Of a stretch of 16,366 nt of DNA, positions 7,163 to 15,626 are shown piece after piece. The position numbers and the translations under genes were made by a program. Under the pieces are notes generated by a model. That model had not been told where the DNA came from, did no database searches, and worked only from the letters and a program-made list of their open reading frames with translations. How positions within the stretch are numbered: position 1 is the stretch's first letter; each line of letters opens with the position of its first letter. Origin of the DNA: a bacterium (GTDB taxonomy: Bacteria; Vulcanimicrobiota; CADAWZ01); NCBI GenBank assembly GCA_024409025.1, contig JAKSUM010000005.1, positions 1 through 16,366 of the forward strand, written 5' to 3'.

Positions 7163-10100
7163 ATGTCTAAAATCATCGCTCAGCAAGTCATAATCTCAGA
7201 TAATCTTACAATGCAGAAGGAGGATTTCAAGCTCCTGCACAGCTCTGGCATAGATAATCCCGCCTATCAGGACATAGCTGTCATGTTCATGATGTATGAA
7301 AAGAACAGAAGCGAAAATCCGGACATATTTTTTGCGGGAAAGGATTCCCCTGCGCTTTACTGCGTAAAATGGAGCAGGGAGCTGCGCAAGAAACAGAATA
7401 CCAATATAACATTCATTTCATTTCTGCAGGACATGCTGAAGGCGCTTGCCTCATCATATATAGATAAGACTGTAGATTTATTCATAGAATCCGAATCATC
7501 GCAGATACCGATATACCGCTCATACGACGAAGCTCTGGCATACTGCGGCGAGGTTTTTAAGCAGAAAGAGCAGAATGCAGGATACGAAGAGCATGATGAG
7601 AACGAGTGGCGAAAAGGCTACTTCATATATGAGAATCTGAGAATCAAGCAGATTCTCAAGGGCGGAATGGGAATCGTATATATAGTAAACCACCTGAAGA
7701 CCGGAGAGACATTCGCAATGAAGTCCATCCAGCAGAAATTCATGTGGAACAATGAGACATACAGCAAATTTATCCATGAGGCAGAAACATGGATAAATCT
7801 CGAGAAGCATCCCAATATCGTCAGGGCTCTTGCTGTCAGACAGATAAACTCCAGACCCTTTATTTTCCTCGAATATATTCCAAACGGCAGTCTGGAGGAC
7901 ATCCTTAAAGCAGGGCCGATCAGCATCAGACAAGCGGCAGAATATGCCCTTCAGACAGCAAAGGCCCTGTCATACGCATATCAAAAGCTAAGGCTCGTCC
8001 ACAGAGACGTAAAGCCTTCGAACTGCCTTATCAACGACAAGGGCAAAATAAAAATAACCGACTTCGGACTTGCAATCTGCTCTCATGAAGCATCCGAAGA
8101 AAATGTAATACAGGGAACAATACAGTACATGTCCCCTGAAAGCGTCAACGGAGGCAACACAGGCACTCCGGAATCAGACATCTACTCTTTCGGAGTAATG
8201 CTTTACTATATGCTTTCAGGTTCTCTGCCTTATAAAGCAGACAATATAGGCGAGCTCCTTGTCGCCTTCGACAGGCAGATCCCCTACCCTCAGCAGATAA
8301 GGCCTGAGGTACCGGATTATCTCGCATATATGGCAATGAAGTGTCTTGCCCCTAATCCGGCAGACAGATACCATTCCTTTGAAGAAATAGAGAGACAACT
8401 TGAAAGCTTCTGCCTGAACACATACGGACCTCCATCCGAAGAAGAGGAGCAGGAAGAAAAGCTTGTAATGACGGCTGAAGATCTTCTCAAGAAGGGTCAG
8501 GCCATTGCAGAGCTGGGCAAGCATTATGAGGCGATAGAAGTCTATGACGATGCTCTGAAAAAGAATCCCGGCAATCGGGATATAATGATAGCGAGAGGTG
8601 AATCGCTTTATACGGTAGGCAGCTTTAACGAAGCCCTTAAAAACTTCAATGAAGCCTTGAAATCCGGCGAAGACGACGGGAAAATAATGACCCGAAAGGG
8701 AGACTGTTTCCTTGCCCTTAAGAGATTTCAGGATGCCCTGACATGCTTTAACGAGGCACAGCAGACAAATCCCGATAACAAGGATACGCTGATTTCGAAA
8801 AGCAAATATTTTTTAAGAACGCAGAAGCCGAGGGAAAGCATAAAGCTGCTCGACAAGGTTCTGGAGCTTGAGCCCGACTCCTACATGGCACTTTTCTACA
8901 AAGGTGCCGCACTGCTCGACTTGAAGGAGCCTGAGGAAAGCATAAAGTTCTTTAAAAGGTCGCATGATGAAAACCCAAGATGCATAGAGGCTTGGATACA
9001 GCACTCATATGTACTTTACACAATAAGAAGATACAATGAATCGGCAAGATGCATGCAGCAGCTTCTGGAGCTTGCTCCAGACTGCAAGGAAGCAGGGCTG
9101 CTTTTCATAAAGGCAAAGACCGCTGCAGGCAGATACGATGAGGCAATGAGCTTTATGGAGAAAAAAGGACTCCAAAACGCCGATCAGGAAGAGTTGTCCA
9201 TATATGCCGACATACAGCTTGAAATGAAGGACTACGAGGGCGGACTTGAAACCCTTCAGAACATGCTATATCTCGGCAATGACAATAATGATCTTCTTGC
9301 CATCACCCTTATGGACAGGCTGCTTCTTTTTGAAAATGCAAAAAATACATGCATGTCGCTTATAAGCTCAAGTCCGGACAACGCAGATGCCGCAGAAATT
9401 TTCAAATCGATACAGAGGAGAGAATCAATATTCACCTCATTTGCCCATAATATCTTCATGATGACCCCAAGAGTCCCGTCCGCGACAGAAATAATACCGG
9501 AGCCTCCTATCAGGGATCAGGAGATATGGAGATCGCTTGCCGGAGATATCAAAAATGAATCATACAGATACCAAAGCGGGGCAGAATGCTATTTAAAATA
9601 CTTTTATGAAGCCCAGAGACAGCATAACTACTGGCTTGCCCTTCAGGTTCTCAAAAGCGCAATAGAAACGAGAAACGGTAACGGAGAAGTCTGGTACAGG
9701 CTTGCAGAACTGCTTGATGTTATGGGATACACAAAGCATGCCATTTTTGCATATTATCAGTTTATATACCAGACAAAGCAATGGACAGGCTGGCTTAATC
9801 TTTCCGTGCTTTACGAAAATGACGGCAAGTATATGGACGCGGCCCTATGCGGCATACAGGCTCTAAAGGGAGGATGTCCTGAAGTAAACCTAATAGGTAA
9901 AATAATGGCCTGGCTTGAGAGAACAGGACAGGAAAACATAATATTCTCAATATCTTCAGATATGGCGAAAAAATGCCGAGATGACACATATGAGGATGTT
10001 ATGGCAAAAGGCATACTTTATATGTATGCAAAACGTTTTACAAGCGCTAAAAATATGTTCCTTATGTGCCGCGGCGACTCGGAAGCAGAGCTTCAGATGC

Positions 10101-11422
10101 TCAAAATAAACCTTCAGACAAAGAACTATGCCAAGGCAAAGCAGATATACAACTCAATAAGGAATGCCGAAGACATAAGAGAAGAGCTTCTGTACTACGG
10201 CGCAATCCTTATGATAGACACAAACAATGCCGATATGGCAGAAGAGCTTCTCAATGAAGCCTGTGAGACAATACCTGAGGCAAGGATACTCTTAGCCGGA
10301 ATGCTTACAGAGAGAGGAGACAAAGCGGCTGCTCTCGAGCTTCTTCAATCTCTGCTGTCAGTTAAATCGATATGCGCTGACGCATCAATATGGATGGCAT
10401 ACATATACCGTCTTGAAAATCAACTTCAGAAAGCCTATGAGCTTATGTATCAGGCTTGTGCGGCCATGCCGGAAAACACTGAGCTTGAATGGACCAGACT
10501 GCTTATACAGGACATGATAGCCCCTGGAGAAAGCATCGGCGATGTCGAACAGTTTGCCGGCAGACATGGAATGGATTACAGACCCATGCACCTTCTGAGC
10601 TATCACTATCTGCTTAACGGCGAAATGGAAAAAAGCTATGCAATACTCGAACGCGCGCTTTGCATAGTCCCTTACGATGTTGAGATAATAAATAACCTTG
10701 CACTTCTTTATCTTATGGAGGAAGAACAGGAAAAAGCGGAAAAACTGCTGAAAAAAGCTATGTCCCACAAAAAGCACAGCGTTTCCGTAATCAACAACAT
10801 GGCTGTTCTCCTAATGGAAAAGGAGATTTATCAGGAAGCAATAGAAATTCTGAATTTATCGTCAGATCAGGATTACGAAAGCAAGATACTCCAATATAGC
10901 AGATCCTATGGGCGCTTTATGACAAACAGATATGCAGAGCTTATAGAAGAAACTGAAAGTGAAGCAGAAGCAGATTACCCGAGAATGCTTATGGGGCTTG
11001 TCTCATGCATAATGGTAAATGACAAGAAGAGAATCGAAAGCTTTGCAGTCAAACTAAGGGCGCGTTATCCGGACAATCCCGAAACATGGACAGTATTGGG
11101 ATATATAGCAATGACAGGAGGAAAGACGAATGACGCTCTCCTGTTCTGGCAAAGGGCATTGGCGCAGGATAAAGACAACAAATTCTTAAAAGCCGCATAC
11201 GCTAAAGCTGCAGCAAAACTGAAAAGGCAGCAAAGCGGCAAAGCTGCAGAGTATTCAGGAAGCGTAAATGCAGAGATGCAGGTAAACAAGGATACTCTGA
11301 AAAAAACAATAAGCGAATCAGTCCCGCTTCCGCAATACATCATATCGAAGCCTGTGCTTGAGCCTAAGAAAGCATACTGGATTCTTTCTCATGAAATAGA
11401 GAACATATTTCAATCCAAATAA
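7163..11422 (+). CDS. Ser/Thr protein kinase with long TPR tail
   Basis: A 1,419-residue cytoplasmic-looking protein with no membrane segment visible. The ATG at 7163 follows AGGA (7152-7155). Residues 1-150 precede the kinase. Their second half (about 80-140, ending IPIYRSYDEALAYC) resembles the C-terminal half of a STAS domain, a tentative reading. The kinase spans about 160-418 and is complete: glycine loop GGMGIVY (167-173), catalytic K187 in FAMKSI, HRDVKPSN (280-287) with D282, DFG (300-302), and SPE (324-326) in the APE position after GTIQYM. The Arg before the catalytic Asp suggests control by activation-loop phosphorylation. An acidic linker (SEEEEQEE) leads to about six consecutive TPRs (436-640), with further TPR clusters at about 785-880 and 1180-1370. 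The kinase should phosphorylate Ser/Thr on partners docked by the TPRs; substrates are unknown. The next gene starts 23 bp later and also carries TPR-like helices, so the two probably act together. Confidence 0.92.
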   Translation: MSKIIAQQVIISDNLTMQKEDFKLLHSSGIDNPAYQDIAVMFMMYEKNRSENPDIFFAGKDSPALYCVKWSRELRKKQNTNITFISFLQDMLKALASSYIDKTVDLFIESESSQIPIYRSYDEALAYCGEVFKQKEQNAGYEEHDENEWRKGYFIYENLRIKQILKGGMGIVYIVNHLKTGETFAMKSIQQKFMWNNETYSKFIHEAETWINLEKHPNIVRALAVRQINSRPFIFLEYIPNGSLEDILKAGPISIRQAAEYALQTAKALSYAYQKLRLVHRDVKPSNCLINDKGKIKITDFGLAICSHEASEENVIQGTIQYMSPESVNGGNTGTPESDIYSFGVMLYYMLSGSLPYKADNIGELLVAFDRQIPYPQQIRPEVPDYLAYMAMKCLAPNPADRYHSFEEIERQLESFCLNTYGPPSEEEEQEEKLVMTAEDLLKKGQAIAELGKHYEAIEVYDDALKKNPGNRDIMIARGESLYTVGSFNEALKNFNEALKSGEDDGKIMTRKGDCFLALKRFQDALTCFNEAQQTNPDNKDTLISKSKYFLRTQKPRESIKLLDKVLELEPDSYMALFYKGAALLDLKEPEESIKFFKRSHDENPRCIEAWIQHSYVLYTIRRYNESARCMQQLLELAPDCKEAGLLFIKAKTAAGRYDEAMSFMEKKGLQNADQEELSIYADIQLEMKDYEGGLETLQNMLYLGNDNNDLLAITLMDRLLLFENAKNTCMSLISSSPDNADAAEIFKSIQRRESIFTSFAHNIFMMTPRVPSATEIIPEPPIRDQEIWRSLAGDIKNESYRYQSGAECYLKYFYEAQRQHNYWLALQVLKSAIETRNGNGEVWYRLAELLDVMGYTKHAIFAYYQFIYQTKQWTGWLNLSVLYENDGKYMDAALCGIQALKGGCPEVNLIGKIMAWLERTGQENIIFSISSDMAKKCRDDTYEDVMAKGILYMYAKRFTSAKNMFLMCRGDSEAELQMLKINLQTKNYAKAKQIYNSIRNAEDIREELLYYGAILMIDTNNADMAEELLNEACETIPEARILLAGMLTERGDKAAALELLQSLLSVKSICADASIWMAYIYRLENQLQKAYELMYQACAAMPENTELEWTRLLIQDMIAPGESIGDVEQFAGRHGMDYRPMHLLSYHYLLNGEMEKSYAILERALCIVPYDVEIINNLALLYLMEEEQEKAEKLLKKAMSHKKHSVSVINNMAVLLMEKEIYQEAIEILNLSSDQDYESKILQYSRSYGRFMTNRYAELIEETESEAEADYPRMLMGLVSCIMVNDKKRIESFAVKLRARYPDNPETWTVLGYIAMTGGKTNDALLFWQRALAQDKDNKFLKAAYAKAAAKLKRQQSGKAAEYSGSVNAEMQVNKDTLKKTISESVPLPQYIISKPVLEPKKAYWILSHEIENIFQSK

Positions 11423-11445
11423 AAAATTCCGCAGAGGAGACAAAA

Positions 11446-12903
11446 ATGTCAAATTTAAAAGCAAATGAACTGGCAAAAAGAAAATCCTCATCAGCTTCTA
11501 TCATAGAGCAGATAAAAGGATACATGATCGACGGCGATTTTTATGCTGCGGCTACGGGAATCAAGCTTATTCTCAAGCAGAATATCCCCGAAAGACAGAG
11601 AAATCAGCTCATTCTGTTCCTCGGAATAATACTTAAGACGATAGGCAACAACAAAGAAGCTCTCAAATGCTTTGACAAAATAATAAAGGACGATACGAAT
11701 ACCCAAGCATTCATCCATAAGGCCGGCATACAGGTTGAGAATGGTGACTATATGCCCGCATGGGACACACTCAGAAATGCTCCAAAGGACAAATTCGGAA
11801 GCGATCTTTTTAAAAAATACGCCTCTGTCATAACAATTGAAATAAACAAACCTGAGATACCGCTTAAGCTCCTGTCAGAGAATCAGAGTCTCATGAAATC
11901 AGACATGTACTTACATGTGCTGTACATCATTTCTCTTATGAGAACGGGCAAGACTGATGATGCCCAGAAAGAAATCATCAATATAATGCAGAATTCAAAG
12001 GATAAGACCGATGCAATACTCCTTCTTGAATGGATCAGCATTATAACCCAGCAGGAACAGGAAGCAATGGGAATGATTGACAAAATCCTCAAGACAACTG
12101 ACAACATTCCCTGCGCAGTTGATTTTGCAACCGGAGCTATGGCATATCTGACAAACAACACTGGAAGAGCCCAGGATCTTCTGAGAAGCGCGTCTTCAAA
12201 GATGAAGATAACCGAATATATGAAAGATCATATAGCAATGCAGATTATGGCATCGTCTCTAAGGCTTATGTCTGCAGATATAGATGATCTTATGACTGAA
12301 AATACGGCGCTCACAAAAGAAAATGACGCTCTTAAGCAGCATAAAGACGACACTGACATAAAAACCGAAGCAATTCTCGGCATGATGACGAGAAAAGACT
12401 GCTTCCTTGGCGAAAAATGCAAGAAAATAGGAGATACGGCAGACTTCATAGCAAGACATGATCCTTCTCTTACCCCTGCAGAAATAAAAGAGATAAGGAT
12501 AGCCGGATATCTGAGCAATCTTGGAATGCTCTATACTCCAAATGAGGTATTCACCAAAAAAACTCCTCTTACAAATGAAGAGAAGCTTTCGCTCCGTGAA
12601 CATCCTATTGTAAGCGCGGCAATAGCCAAGGAATTCGGATACTCAGAAAAAATAGTCCTTATGTTAAGACATCATCACGAAAAAATAGACGGAACCGGAT
12701 ATCCAGGAAAGCTCAAAGAAGATAAGATACCTTACGGGGCAAAAATCATAGGTCTTGCAGAATTTTTCGTCGAAGTGACAAATGACGGGCCAAGAACAAA
12801 AGCCATACCAGTACAGGAAGCAGTAAAAACAGTACAGAGGCTTGCAGGAATACATTTCTCAAGAGAGATGTGTCATATGGTAAAACAGGCCTATTCAAAA
12901 TAA
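11446..12903 (+). CDS. TPR protein with degenerate HD-GYP domain
   Basis: 485 residues. The ATG at 11446 follows AGAGGAG (11433-11439), 23 bp after the kinase stop, so the two genes form one operon. Residues about 30-250 are TPR-like helical hairpins (for example NNKEALKCFDKIIKDD). About 278-305 is a short coiled coil, and about 315-480 aligns with HD-GYP domains, which normally hydrolyse cyclic di-GMP. HHHEKIDGTGYPGKLKEDKIPYGAKI is kept: H409-H411, E412, and GYP at 418-420. The metal-binding HD dyad, expected where the protein reads GYLSNLGML, is S357-N358. The usual Asp-rich VADxxDA segment reads GLAEFFVEV, and the early His of the GH motif appears to be Glu. With most metal ligands gone, the domain is probably not an active phosphodiesterase. 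A nucleotide-binding or protein-docking role is inferred. A terminator follows. Confidence 0.88.
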   Translation: MSNLKANELAKRKSSSASIIEQIKGYMIDGDFYAAATGIKLILKQNIPERQRNQLILFLGIILKTIGNNKEALKCFDKIIKDDTNTQAFIHKAGIQVENGDYMPAWDTLRNAPKDKFGSDLFKKYASVITIEINKPEIPLKLLSENQSLMKSDMYLHVLYIISLMRTGKTDDAQKEIINIMQNSKDKTDAILLLEWISIITQQEQEAMGMIDKILKTTDNIPCAVDFATGAMAYLTNNTGRAQDLLRSASSKMKITEYMKDHIAMQIMASSLRLMSADIDDLMTENTALTKENDALKQHKDDTDIKTEAILGMMTRKDCFLGEKCKKIGDTADFIARHDPSLTPAEIKEIRIAGYLSNLGMLYTPNEVFTKKTPLTNEEKLSLREHPIVSAAIAKEFGYSEKIVLMLRHHHEKIDGTGYPGKLKEDKIPYGAKIIGLAEFFVEVTNDGPRTKAIPVQEAVKTVQRLAGIHFSREMCHMVKQAYSK

Positions 12904-12913
12904 ATAGGCAGAC

Positions 12914-12948
12914 AGCCCGGTGCCTTAATGGGCCGGGCTTTTAGTTTG
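12914..12948 (+). terminator. Terminator hairpin abutting the cyclase start codon
   Basis: AGCCCGG (12914-12920) pairs with CCGGGCT (12933-12939) around a 12-base loop, followed by an interrupted T-tract (12939-12948). It ends two bases before the ATG of the cyclase at 12951. It therefore either ends the kinase/HD-GYP-like transcript or controls how much reads into the cyclase. Confidence 0.75.
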
Positions 12949-12950
12949 AT

Positions 12951-14135
12951 ATGCAGAACGAACATAAAACAACCGAAATACATAACCTAAGATACGAAAT
13001 ACTTAAGAAGATAATAGAAGAGATACACAGGACTTCAGAGATAAGCAGAATGTTGGAGCTTACTCTTACGAATGCAATGTCTCTCATGAATGCCGAGCGG
13101 GGCTGTATTATGTCCATCAAGGGCGATGTCATTAAGGATGAGGTCTGCATAAATATGGACAGGAGCGAAGATGAGACAAGAGACATTGCCATAAGCAAAA
13201 GCATTGTCAAAAAAGTCTTCACTTCAGGAGAACCACTGCTTACCCATAATGCAATGCTTGATCAGAGATTCACAAACATATCAAGCATCATAAAAAACGG
13301 AGTGCGTTCAGTAATAGCAGTTCCAATAAAGGCATCCGGAGAGACAACAGGAGTAATATATATAGATAACAGGCTCCAGAACGGCGTTTTTTGCGAAGAA
13401 GATCTACAATTTATGGCTCTGTACGCAATGGAAATAAGCAGAGTCATAGAAAAGACAAAAATAGAGCAGGAAAAAAACTATATACATAAGATTCTGATGG
13501 AGACTGTCAGCAGCGAAGTCGCTGAACAGATTCTTAAAAACGGGCTGAAGATCGACTGTAACGGAGAACGTAAGGAAGCTGCAGTCATATTTGCAGATAT
13601 AAGGGAATTTACTGCCCTGTCAGAAAGCATGAATCCACATGATCTCATGGCTATTCTTAACGCATTTTTTGAAAAAATGACTGATATTGTCATGAAAAGC
13701 AGAGGATGCCTGCTGAAATTTCTCGGAGATGGCTTTATGGCATCATTCGGAGCACCGGTAAGCTCTAAATTTGCATCTGAACATGCAGTAATGGCCGGCA
13801 TAAATATGGTTGCAAGTCTGTCGGAACTGAATGAAGATATCAAAGCTAAATACGGCATAACCATTAAAATGGGTATAGGCATACATTTCGGCACAGTAAC
13901 AGCCGGCGTCATAGGAGGAAGCAAGAGAAAAGAGTATACTCTTATCGGCGATGTTCCAAATACAGCATCACGACTTGAAGCTCTTACAAAAAATCATGAC
14001 GCCCAGCTTATCGTAAGCGAAGCAGTCCTAAGAGGAACCAATTTTGAAAGCGTATTCAGGGAGATAGGGAAAGTAAGCATCAGAGGCAAGAAAGAAAAAA
14101 TGAAAATATATAAGCTTGCAATTAAAAATATGTAA
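12951..14135 (+). CDS. GAF-domain class III adenylate cyclase
   Basis: 394 residues, probably cytoplasmic. Residues about 10-165 form a GAF ligand-binding domain. A signalling helix (about 165-204) links it to a class III cyclase catalytic domain (about 205-385). All catalytic positions are present: metal-binding D216 (FADIREFT) and D260 (KFLGDGF), purine-selecting K256 and T330 (EYTLIGD), and transition-state N337 and R341 (NTASR). This set fits ATP as substrate and cAMP as product. The GAF ligand cannot be told. Start choice: an in-frame TAG (12942-12944) lies just upstream, so ATG 12951 is the first possible start and gives a complete GAF. It has no Shine-Dalgarno and follows the terminator hairpin by a few bases. 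Read-through from the kinase operon, or translation from a very short leader, is implied. It probably senses a signal and makes cAMP in the same pathway as its neighbours. Confidence 0.93.
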   Translation: MQNEHKTTEIHNLRYEILKKIIEEIHRTSEISRMLELTLTNAMSLMNAERGCIMSIKGDVIKDEVCINMDRSEDETRDIAISKSIVKKVFTSGEPLLTHNAMLDQRFTNISSIIKNGVRSVIAVPIKASGETTGVIYIDNRLQNGVFCEEDLQFMALYAMEISRVIEKTKIEQEKNYIHKILMETVSSEVAEQILKNGLKIDCNGERKEAAVIFADIREFTALSESMNPHDLMAILNAFFEKMTDIVMKSRGCLLKFLGDGFMASFGAPVSSKFASEHAVMAGINMVASLSELNEDIKAKYGITIKMGIGIHFGTVTAGVIGGSKRKEYTLIGDVPNTASRLEALTKNHDAQLIVSEAVLRGTNFESVFREIGKVSIRGKKEKMKIYKLAIKNM

Positions 14136-14196
14136 CCAAGATCACATAATCCGAATCCCAAATGATGTAAAATAAAAGAAAAAGGGAGCGGATATA

Positions 14197-14622
14197 ATGA
14201 GCTTAAGAAGTGAATTCGCGCAGAAAACGCTAAAAGACAAAAACATACTTCAATGGATACCTTTTATCTGCAGCTGTCTGTTTAAGGATCCTGCCAAAAC
14301 ATATCTTTTCAATTTTATAAAGGCTGCAAAATCAGAGCTTCAGAAAAACTTCAAAGATCTAAGCTTGAATCCAAAGCTAAAATCACTTATGACCAGAGAA
14401 GAACAGCACGCATTAAATGAAGCCGAACTTATAAAGAACAGGGAAATAATATGCTATCATATGTCATTAAAATCTCTCGGGAACTTTCTTAAGACAAAAT
14501 CAAGGAAGCATATATCAAAAGCTGCGGAATGGTACGCAAAAGGTGAAAAAAATTGGAAAGAGCTTGTCAATGCGTCTAAAAGCTTCACAATGCTCAATCT
14601 TGCAGGCAGAAACAAAATATAA
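14197..14622 (+). CDS. Unknown 141-residue lysine-rich protein
   Basis: I do not recognise this protein. The ATG at 14197 follows AAGGGAG (14182-14188), a good ribosome site, and codon use matches the neighbours, which supports a real gene. About 22 of 141 residues are Lys, so it should be basic. It looks all-helical. Residues 17-29 (ILQWIPFICSCLF) are hydrophobic but too short for a confident membrane segment. A central helix is acidic (TREEQHALNEAELI), and the C-terminal third holds KAAEWYAKGEKNW. It starts 61 bp after the cyclase stop with no terminator between, so it may be co-transcribed and serve the same pathway; that is inference only. A bidirectional terminator overlaps its stop codon. 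Confidence 0.7.
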   Translation: MSLRSEFAQKTLKDKNILQWIPFICSCLFKDPAKTYLFNFIKAAKSELQKNFKDLSLNPKLKSLMTREEQHALNEAELIKNREIICYHMSLKSLGNFLKTKSRKHISKAAEWYAKGEKNWKELVNASKSFTMLNLAGRNKI

Positions 14623-14653
14623 AAAAAGAAGGCTTAACAGCCTTCTTTTTTTT
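14621..14653. terminator. Bidirectional terminator between convergent genes
   Basis: Perfect stem GAAGGCT (14628-14634) / AGCCTTC (14639-14645) with a TAAC loop. An A7 run (14621-14627) precedes it and a T8 run (14646-14653) follows. It overlaps the stop codon of the plus-strand small gene (14620-14622) and that of the minus-strand zinc-binding gene (14652-14654), so it can serve both. Confidence 0.92.
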
Positions 14654-15590
14654 AATTCATAGCTTCCTTCATCTTTCGAAGGTTTTCCCTCATAAGCACT
14701 ATATAATCAGCCTTATCATCACTTCCTATTGCATCCAAAACAACTATTTTAAGATTGCCATCCTTGGAAACAGCTTCAGCTGCTTTAGGAGAAAACTGTG
14801 CGTCAGTAAATATTACAGATACTCCCTTATCCTCCGCTGTTTTAATCAGCGCTTCAATTTCAGCAGGACTGGGCTCTTTGCCTGGGGACTTTTCAATATT
14901 ACCAGCCTCATCCAAGCCGTATTCAAGAGCAAAATAAGACCATACCGCATGCTGTGATAAAAATTTCTTATCCTTAAAGCCTTTAACTGTCATTCTGCAT
15001 TCCTCATCAAGCTGCTTAAGATCAGAAATAAGCTTTAACGCATTCTTTTTATAGACTTCAGAATTCGCAGGATCTTTCTCTGAAAATGCTTTTTCAATAA
15101 CGACAGCAAATTCCGCTGCCATTTTAGGACTAGTCCATATATGTGGATTTCCCGTGTCAGAATCATGTTCATGACAATCTTCATCTGAATGCTCATGTTC
15201 GTGGCAGCATTCGCATCCCCCTCCTATAAGCTCAAGTCCATCGGACAATTCAACCACGGACATATCCTTTCTTCCGGAAGCATCAATAAACTTATCCTTC
15301 CAAAACTCAAATCCGGCTCCTACGCATATAAAAACATCAGATTTGGAAAAGTCAGCCAGCTGTCCGGGAGAAGGCTCAAAAACATGCGGATTGGCTCCCG
15401 GAGGCACAATAACAGTAACATCCGTAAGCTCTCCGCCTACGGCAGAGGCAAAATAAGCAAGCGGAAGTATACTTGCGGAAACCTTAAGCTTTTTATTGTC
15501 CGGTGCAGAATTTCCAGAATCTTTTTTCGTACAAGAAGTAAAAAATGCCGCTATAAAAATCAAAACGACACAAACAACAATCTTTCTCAT
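14652..15590 (-). CDS. znuA: Zinc/manganese ABC transporter substrate-binding lipoprotein (ZnuA family)
   Basis: A 312-residue metal-capturing lipoprotein that feeds an ABC importer. The start is ATG at 15590 to 15588: AGGAG sits 5 bases upstream on the minus strand, and this start gives a clean lipoprotein signal, a hydrophobic run then FTSC with lipidated Cys20. Family metal ligands are present: H69 and H150 (both in NPH), H214 (SQHAVWSYF) and D286 (VVLDAIGSD). A metal-rich loop, typical of zinc-type members, spans about 126-144. It holds several His and, unusually, four Cys (126, 128, 129, 139). Zinc is favoured over manganese because of this loop. The permease and ATPase genes are not adjacent: downstream lies a convergent gene, and upstream a tnpB element ends 36 bp before the start. 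That element has probably displaced the native promoter and any regulator site. Confidence 0.93.
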   Translation of the reverse strand: MRKIVVCVVLIFIAAFFTSCTKKDSGNSAPDNKKLKVSASILPLAYFASAVGGELTDVTVIVPPGANPHVFEPSPGQLADFSKSDVFICVGAGFEFWKDKFIDASGRKDMSVVELSDGLELIGGGCECCHEHEHSDEDCHEHDSDTGNPHIWTSPKMAAEFAVVIEKAFSEKDPANSEVYKKNALKLISDLKQLDEECRMTVKGFKDKKFLSQHAVWSYFALEYGLDEAGNIEKSPGKEPSPAEIEALIKTAEDKGVSVIFTDAQFSPKAAEAVSKDGNLKIVVLDAIGSDDKADYIVLMRENLRKMKEAMN

Positions 15591-15626
15591 ATCAGCTCCT
15601 AATCTCTTATACCTAGAGTATATATT

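Noticed and set aside
15189..15602. 137-residue plus-strand open frame
   Set aside because: Antisense shadow of the znuA-like gene with no supporting motif.
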